In this document: piece by piece, positions 6,242-10,165 of the stretch
Numbering within the stretch: position 1 is the first letter of the stretch
Layout: each line of letters opens with the position of its first letter
Assembly: GCA_045562575.1 (NCBI GenBank)
Contig: JBJKVQ010000012.1
Span: forward strand, 1-10,165
Origin: UBA6952 sp045562575
GTDB lineage: Bacteria > Chloroflexota > Dehalococcoidia > Lucifugimonadales > UBA6952
Reading direction: 5' to 3'
DNA: 10,165 nucleotides
Translations under genes and position numbers: made by a program
The notes under the pieces: model-generated
Told to the model about the DNA's origin: nothing
What the model saw: only the letters and a program-made list of their open reading frames with translations
Database searches by the model: none

Positions 6242-8161
6242 TTACCCTCGAGATGTTGTAATATTTTCAGGCGAAAATAAAGATTTCCACTTTCCAAAAA
6301 ATGTCGAACTGATTATTTGTAATAAAACTTTACTAACAAATACGGATGTGAATAAACTAACCAGTACCCCTATTGATAACGTAGTACCTACTCCAGCAAG
6401 CGTAGTCGCTCCTAGTCTTTGTCCAAACCATATTAAAACTGCACTGGTAATAAGTGTTGAAATGCTAGCATCTCTGATAGCGGTCCAAGCTCTATTGAAT
6501 CCAATATTAATTGATGATAAAAGGGTACGGCCTAATCGCAATTCTTCTTTAGTTCTCTCAAATATTAATATATTAGCATCGACTGCCATACCTATAGACA
6601 ATATAAATCCTGCTAAACCAGCAAGTGTCAAAGTAACAGGTATTAATTTAAACAGTGTTAGTACAATAGCTGTATACAAAATAAGACTAAATGCTGCAAT
6701 GAAACCGGCTACGCGATAATATAAAACCATAAATAAAAGAACAAGTAGTAGTCCAGCAATACCAGCTGTTAAACTCTTCCTCAATGATTCTGCGCCTAAG
6801 GTAGCATCGACTGTTAATTCAGAAATGAGTTCTAGTGGCACTGGTAATCTACCAGATTCCAATTGAATCGCTATAGTATTAACTCTATCAAATGTGAACG
6901 CTTGCCCTTCTATAAATGCAGATCCTCCGAATATAGGTTGAGAAACTCCAGGTGCAACAATTTCTTCCTCATCAAGGAAAACAACAAATCTATCAGGTGA
7001 GGAAGTTCCTCTTGTAGCAGATAATTTTGTTGTAAGTTCAGCAAAAACCTTAGTTCCTTCACTATCAAATTCAACATTAACTATTGGTGCTCCTGTTTGA
7101 GGATGAGTACCAGCGTAGGCACGATCAAGATCATCCCCAGTTAAACCAGTTTCCTGATCTGACTGGTTCTCTTTCACATCGCACGGGAAATACTCTATAC
7201 CATCTGCAACTAATCGGTAATTTTCCAAACATGTACGTTCAACAAATCTTAATTGTGCTGTTCTTCCTATTAAGGTTTTGACTTCTTCAACATTGTTTAA
7301 TCCTGGTAATTGTACTAATATTTTATCCCCATCCATTGATTGGATTATCGGCTCTGAAACACCGTATGGATTAACTCTTTGATTAATAATATCGACCACA
7401 CCTTCCATCTGATTAGCAGTAGGAGTTGCTGGAATATCGGTAACAATATATTTACTTGTTGTGCCAATATAAAGTTCCAAATCATTTTTTAATATATCCT
7501 CGTCTGGGGTTCGAGTTGACAACTCGGTATTTATAATTACCAGTCCGCCATCGTTAACTTTGACACTCTTATTACTTGATCCCAAATTAGAAAAGATTTC
7601 TGTAATAAATTGCTCAAGTAGTATAGTTTGATTTTCTTCTGCAAACTTAATTGTAAAAGTAAATTCTTTAAGATTTTCAAGATCTTGATCACTTCCTATA
7701 GGAAATAACATTTCATCAATATTAGATATTCTGTATTCCAAACGACTTTCAATAGCTGGCAAATAATTTGCTAAACTTATTATTTCGCTTGTTTCTCTTA
7801 TTTTTAAATCAACACTCAATTCATTATTGCTATTGATCTTACCTATATTTGCATATATTTGCTCTGCATCTAACAAGTTTGTTAAATGAAAAGTTACTAT
7901 ACGCTCGTTAATTGTATTCCCAATAGGAACATCTGAAAATTCAATTTCGATATTCTTTGTTCCTCTTGCTTGGTATATTAAATGGCTACCTCCTTGAAGG
8001 TCTAAACCTAGCTTCATACCAAGTAAGGAATCACTTCCTCTCGAAAAAGTCCAGTCCCCTAGATTTAAATCCCATTTACTTGGAAATAAGGCTCCAAAAG
8101 TAGCAAGACCAATCACAAGTATCATTAGTAACCTAATTATATTACTTCTATTAATTAACAA
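6242..8161 (-). CDS. secD: Protein translocase subunit SecD (TTG start)
   Basis: 639 residues. A single N-terminal helix (about 9-26) is followed by LGLDLQGGS (51-59), a large periplasmic region (60-465), and five C-terminal helices (about 466-620). Conserved blocks are DIINQRVNPYGVSEP (257-271), LVQLPGL (282-288), VNTIAIQLESGRLPVPLEL (427-445), GMAVDANILIFERTKEEL (524-541) and FNRAWTAIRDASISTLIT (555-572). SecD uses the proton gradient with SecF to complete translocation through SecYEG. Between LDLQGG and the conserved P1 repeat there are about 190 residues, against roughly 130 in E. coli SecD as I recall it, so this periplasmic part looks enlarged. The start codon is TTG, supported by TAAGGA nine bases upstream; the next Met (residue 13) would fall inside the first helix and remove the positive residues R5 and R10. 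It is followed by secF. Confidence 0.95.
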   Translation of the reverse strand: MLINRSNIIRLLMILVIGLATFGALFPSKWDLNLGDWTFSRGSDSLLGMKLGLDLQGGSHLIYQARGTKNIEIEFSDVPIGNTINERIVTFHLTNLLDAEQIYANIGKINSNNELSVDLKIRETSEIISLANYLPAIESRLEYRISNIDEMLFPIGSDQDLENLKEFTFTIKFAEENQTILLEQFITEIFSNLGSSNKSVKVNDGGLVIINTELSTRTPDEDILKNDLELYIGTTSKYIVTDIPATPTANQMEGVVDIINQRVNPYGVSEPIIQSMDGDKILVQLPGLNNVEEVKTLIGRTAQLRFVERTCLENYRLVADGIEYFPCDVKENQSDQETGLTGDDLDRAYAGTHPQTGAPIVNVEFDSEGTKVFAELTTKLSATRGTSSPDRFVVFLDEEEIVAPGVSQPIFGGSAFIEGQAFTFDRVNTIAIQLESGRLPVPLELISELTVDATLGAESLRKSLTAGIAGLLLVLLFMVLYYRVAGFIAAFSLILYTAIVLTLFKLIPVTLTLAGLAGFILSIGMAVDANILIFERTKEELRLGRTLLSSINIGFNRAWTAIRDASISTLITSAVLIWFGQRLGATTLAGVGTTLSIGVLVSLFTSVFVSKVLLQIISSTFFGKWKSLFSPENITTSRG

Positions 8162-8168
8162 AACTCAT

Positions 8169-8175
8169 TTCCTTA
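8169..8175 (-). promoter_or_regulatory. secD ribosome binding site that decides a TTG start
   Basis: The minus strand reads TAAGGAA here: the cca stop codon TAA doubles as part of the Shine-Dalgarno sequence. The GG lies nine bases before the in-frame TTG (8159-8161). An ATG at 8166-8168 is only two bases from the GG and is out of frame with secD; it opens a five-codon reading frame that stops at 8151. The distance favours TTG as the working secD start. Confidence 0.6.
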
Positions 8176-9645
8176 TCTATTTATTTCCCTATTTAATATA
8201 TTTTTTGCATATTGAATAGCAGTTTCATATTCTGTAATTTTACCAGAAATTACCTCTTCTTGAATTTCCTCTAAGATGGTACCAATAATAGGACCAGAAG
8301 ATAAGCCCAATTCTTGCATTAATTGTTTACCATTAACAAGTCTGTCATACTTTGGATCATCTTGTTGTTTTGTACCCTGTAAATAAATATGATTCACCTT
8401 TGTTGCGTAGTCAACCCATTCTTGTTTTTCCAACAGCGGACCGCGAGCAGCTAAATAGTCAGCTAGATTTAGATATATAGTATCAATTGCAAAATCTTCT
8501 GAACTACGGAAAAAGCGATAAATTGCTTTGTCTGAGGGTAGCTGACCTTCATGGCTCATCTGACCTGGCCTAAGATGATGATCAATTATTATACTAATTC
8601 CTCGTATATGTCTTTTAGAGAATCGAAGGTTTTTGAGTATACCTTCAGATAATATTGCACCTTCTCTATGATGACCTTTAAATCTTATTCTTTCATTATC
8701 AATAGTTTTAGTATGAGGTTTACCTATATCGTGCAAAAGACACGCTAATTTAACTACTGAGTATCTTGAATAGCCTGAAATACTTTGATTCATAAAATAA
8801 TCTTTTAACTGTGAATCCCAGTAGATTTGATCCAAGATCCAATCATCAATATTATTGGAATTAATGATATTTTCAAAATACCCTACTGTTTGTACATTGT
8901 GTTCAAAAATGTCCCAATAATGTTCTTTAGGTTGTTCTTCACTAACCCCTAGTTTTAATTCAGGAATTAAATTAAATAGCAAGCCTAAATTATTCAATTG
9001 GTTTATTGCATTCATAGAACCAAAATCAAAAGACATAATAGCCATTAATTCATCATGGACTCTTTCAGGCGCACAATTTTGTATTAATTTAGAATCTTCA
9101 CGAATTCGTTTTTTAGTTTGATTATCTATTTCTAGATTGAGAAATTCGGATAAACGAACTGCACGAAGCAGTCTTATGGTGTCATCTTTGAATACATCTT
9201 CATTTACTGCTATTAATTTTCTATGGTTTAAATGTGATAATCCCTTTAAAGGATCTATAATATATTGTATGGGATTTTCAACAAGTAATTTGTCTAGAGA
9301 AATATATAATGTGTTAATAGTAAAATCACGAGTTAGAGCATCATTTTCTATAGATACCACTAATTCTGAAATATCGATATTTAAAATTACATCACTTCTG
9401 CTATAAGTAATACGAAAAATATTTCTTGTCTCATCTAATACAAAATAATTTGATTCAAGAATCTTTGAAAGTTCATCGGCAAATACTTCAGGATTAGTAG
9501 AAACGACTAAATCTAAATCTTTGGGTTCTATACCTAATGCTAAGTCTCGAACAAAACCTCCACAAGCATAAATAGCGAAATCCTTGTATGTAGTTGTTAT
9601 TAACTCTGTAACATGTCTATATAAAATATCTTTAGGCATTATCAT
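8173..9645 (-). CDS. cca: CCA tRNA nucleotidyltransferase with HD domain
   Basis: About 490 residues from the chosen ATG. Class II nucleotidyltransferase motifs occur in order: GGFVRD (29-34), the metal-binding pair in DLDLVV (43-48), TRDFTIN (105-111), and DDTIRLLRAVRL (154-165). A C-terminal HD phosphohydrolase domain shows LLHDIGKP (303-310) and HHREGA (325-330). The enzyme adds or repairs the 3'-CCA of tRNAs without a template; the HD domain may remove phosphates or cyclic phosphates, as in E. coli. A split-activity A-adding or CC-adding enzyme, or a poly(A) polymerase relative, cannot be fully excluded by eye. The frame stays open upstream to a GTG at 9673-9675, inside def; I prefer the ATG at 9643-9645, or the one at 9637-9639 which has AAGTGA seven bases upstream, because both place GGxxRD at the usual distance from the N-terminus. 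It is tightly linked to def upstream and secD downstream. Confidence 0.88.
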   Translation of the reverse strand: MIMPKDILYRHVTELITTTYKDFAIYACGGFVRDLALGIEPKDLDLVVSTNPEVFADELSKILESNYFVLDETRNIFRITYSRSDVILNIDISELVVSIENDALTRDFTINTLYISLDKLLVENPIQYIIDPLKGLSHLNHRKLIAVNEDVFKDDTIRLLRAVRLSEFLNLEIDNQTKKRIREDSKLIQNCAPERVHDELMAIMSFDFGSMNAINQLNNLGLLFNLIPELKLGVSEEQPKEHYWDIFEHNVQTVGYFENIINSNNIDDWILDQIYWDSQLKDYFMNQSISGYSRYSVVKLACLLHDIGKPHTKTIDNERIRFKGHHREGAILSEGILKNLRFSKRHIRGISIIIDHHLRPGQMSHEGQLPSDKAIYRFFRSSEDFAIDTIYLNLADYLAARGPLLEKQEWVDYATKVNHIYLQGTKQQDDPKYDRLVNGKQLMQELGLSSGPIIGTILEEIQEEVISGKITEYETAIQYAKNILNREINR

Positions 9646-9652
9646 TTCACTT

Positions 9653-10165
9653 TTATGAGGTAATCTCTTTGGCACTTACCTCTTCGTCTTCAATATCCGT
9701 GTCAGTTTCATCAGTAATTTTTCTTAAGCTTTCATGACTTTTTAAATGATCTAGATATAAAATACCATTCAAGTGATCTATTTCATGTTCTAATGCTTGT
9801 GCTAATAATCCAGTAGCGTCTATTTTTATTCTTTTACCGTCTAAATCTTGTGCTTTTACTTTTACATTTTCTGACCTAAAGATATTTCCAATATATCCTG
9901 GTACGCTTAAACATCCCTCTTCTACTTCTCTTTCGCCTGACATTTCAGTAATTTCTGGATTAATAATATAAATTGGTTCATCTTCTAAAGAAGTTTGAAT
10001 AACTGCAATTCTTTTTAAAACACCTACTTGATTGGCTGCCAAACCAACACCATGAGCATCTTGTAGTGTTTCAAACATATCTAACGCTAATGTTTTTATA
10101 GAATCGTCTATTTTTTTTATTTTATGTGCTTTTATTTTTAGAATAGGATCAGGAACTATTCTAAT
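9653..10165 (-). CDS. def: Peptide deformylase, 5' end cut by window edge
   Basis: 170 residues are visible; the reading frame continues past the right edge without a start, and the internal Met at 10076-10078 is not the true start. The upstream residues IRIVPDPILKIKAHKI (1-16 of the fragment) are the typical deformylase N-terminus (xIVxYPDPxLR-type), so only a few residues should be missing. All three active-site motifs are present: GVGLAANQVG (39-48), EGCLS (83-87, with metal-binding C85) and HEIDH (127-131, metal-binding H127 and H131, catalytic E128). The enzyme removes the N-formyl group from nascent proteins at the ribosome exit using Fe2+ or another metal. After the catalytic helix the protein carries an acidic tail of about 25 residues (TDETDTDIEDEE and following) with no conserved motif I recognise. 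It appears to lead an operon with cca, secD and secF. Confidence 0.93.
   Translation of the reverse strand: MRIVPDPILKIKAHKIKKIDDSIKTLALDMFETLQDAHGVGLAANQVGVLKRIAVIQTSLEDEPIYIINPEITEMSGEREVEEGCLSVPGYIGNIFRSENVKVKAQDLDGKRIKIDATGLLAQALEHEIDHLNGILYLDHLKSHESLRKITDETDTDIEDEEVSAKEITS

Noticed and set aside
6348..6719. Plus-strand open frame of 123 codons inside secD
   Set aside because: It lies wholly opposite a strongly conserved part of secD (the C-terminal helices), has no recognisable domain and no good ribosome binding site; it is a coding shadow.
7084..7281. Plus-strand open frame of 65 codons opposite secD
   Set aside because: Antisense to the SecD periplasmic domain with no supporting feature.
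8151..8168. Arrest peptide of the SecM/VemP kind controlling secD
   Set aside because: The micro-ORF encodes only five residues, far too short for a nascent-chain arrest sequence; at most it affects start selection.
9137..9406. Plus-strand open frame of 89 codons opposite cca
   Set aside because: Antisense to the conserved nucleotidyltransferase core, with no start signal or family resemblance.
9673..9675. GTG at 9673-9675 as the cca start
   Set aside because: It would overlap def by 23 nt, its nearest GAGG is only three bases away, and it adds residues before the usual N-terminus; the downstream ATGs fit better, though the choice is not certain.
10076..10078. ATG at 10076-10078 as the def start
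   Set aside because: The frame continues upstream to the window edge with 29 codons that match the conserved deformylase N-terminus, so this Met is internal.

Overview
This is an AT-rich (by eye about two thirds A+T, not computed), gene-dense bacterial segment made almost entirely of housekeeping genes, nearly all on the minus strand. The closest fit by pattern recognition is a low-GC member of the Chloroflexota (for example a marine SAR202/Dehalococcoidia-like lineage). The reasons are a bacterial-type NurA followed by a HAS-barrel HerA-like ATPase, an HD-domain CCA-adding enzyme of the long type, and separate secD and secF genes. This assignment is an inference from remembered family features; no database search was possible.

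Reading in the direction of transcription, the right-hand block (10165 down to 5315, minus strand) is def (5' end cut by the window edge), a CCA tRNA nucleotidyltransferase, secD and secF. The spacings are tight (about 7, 11 and 3 nt), so this looks like one operon linking N-terminal formyl removal, tRNA 3'-end maturation and the SecDF accessory proteins of protein export. secD appears to start at a TTG, chosen because of a Shine-Dalgarno sequence that overlaps the preceding stop codon.

In the middle a single plus-strand gene (4913-5323) encodes a hotdog-fold acyl-CoA thioesterase. Its 3' end overlaps the 3' end of secF by 9 nt with no recognisable terminator between them. Its 5' end faces hemW across a 78-bp AT-rich divergent promoter region, which contains a perfect extended -10 element and overlapping opposite -10 candidates.

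The left-hand block (4834 down to 1, minus strand) is hemW, selB, a half-size EamA-type membrane protein, a NurA-family nuclease and the first 33 codons of a HerA-like ATPase. Spacings are 9, 13, 15 and 43 nt. selB implies that the organism makes selenoproteins. nurA plus herA form the known DNA end-resection pair. The wider nurA-herA gap holds a second copy of the same extended -10 sequence, suggesting that herA has a promoter of its own as well.

No RNA genes, CRISPR arrays, insertion sequences or attachment sites were seen, and no stretch above 300 bases lacks a gene. I did not find a clearly new system. The most interesting points are the cysteine cluster in NurA, the enlarged periplasmic region of SecD, the shared promoter element, and the translation-start arrangement of secD.
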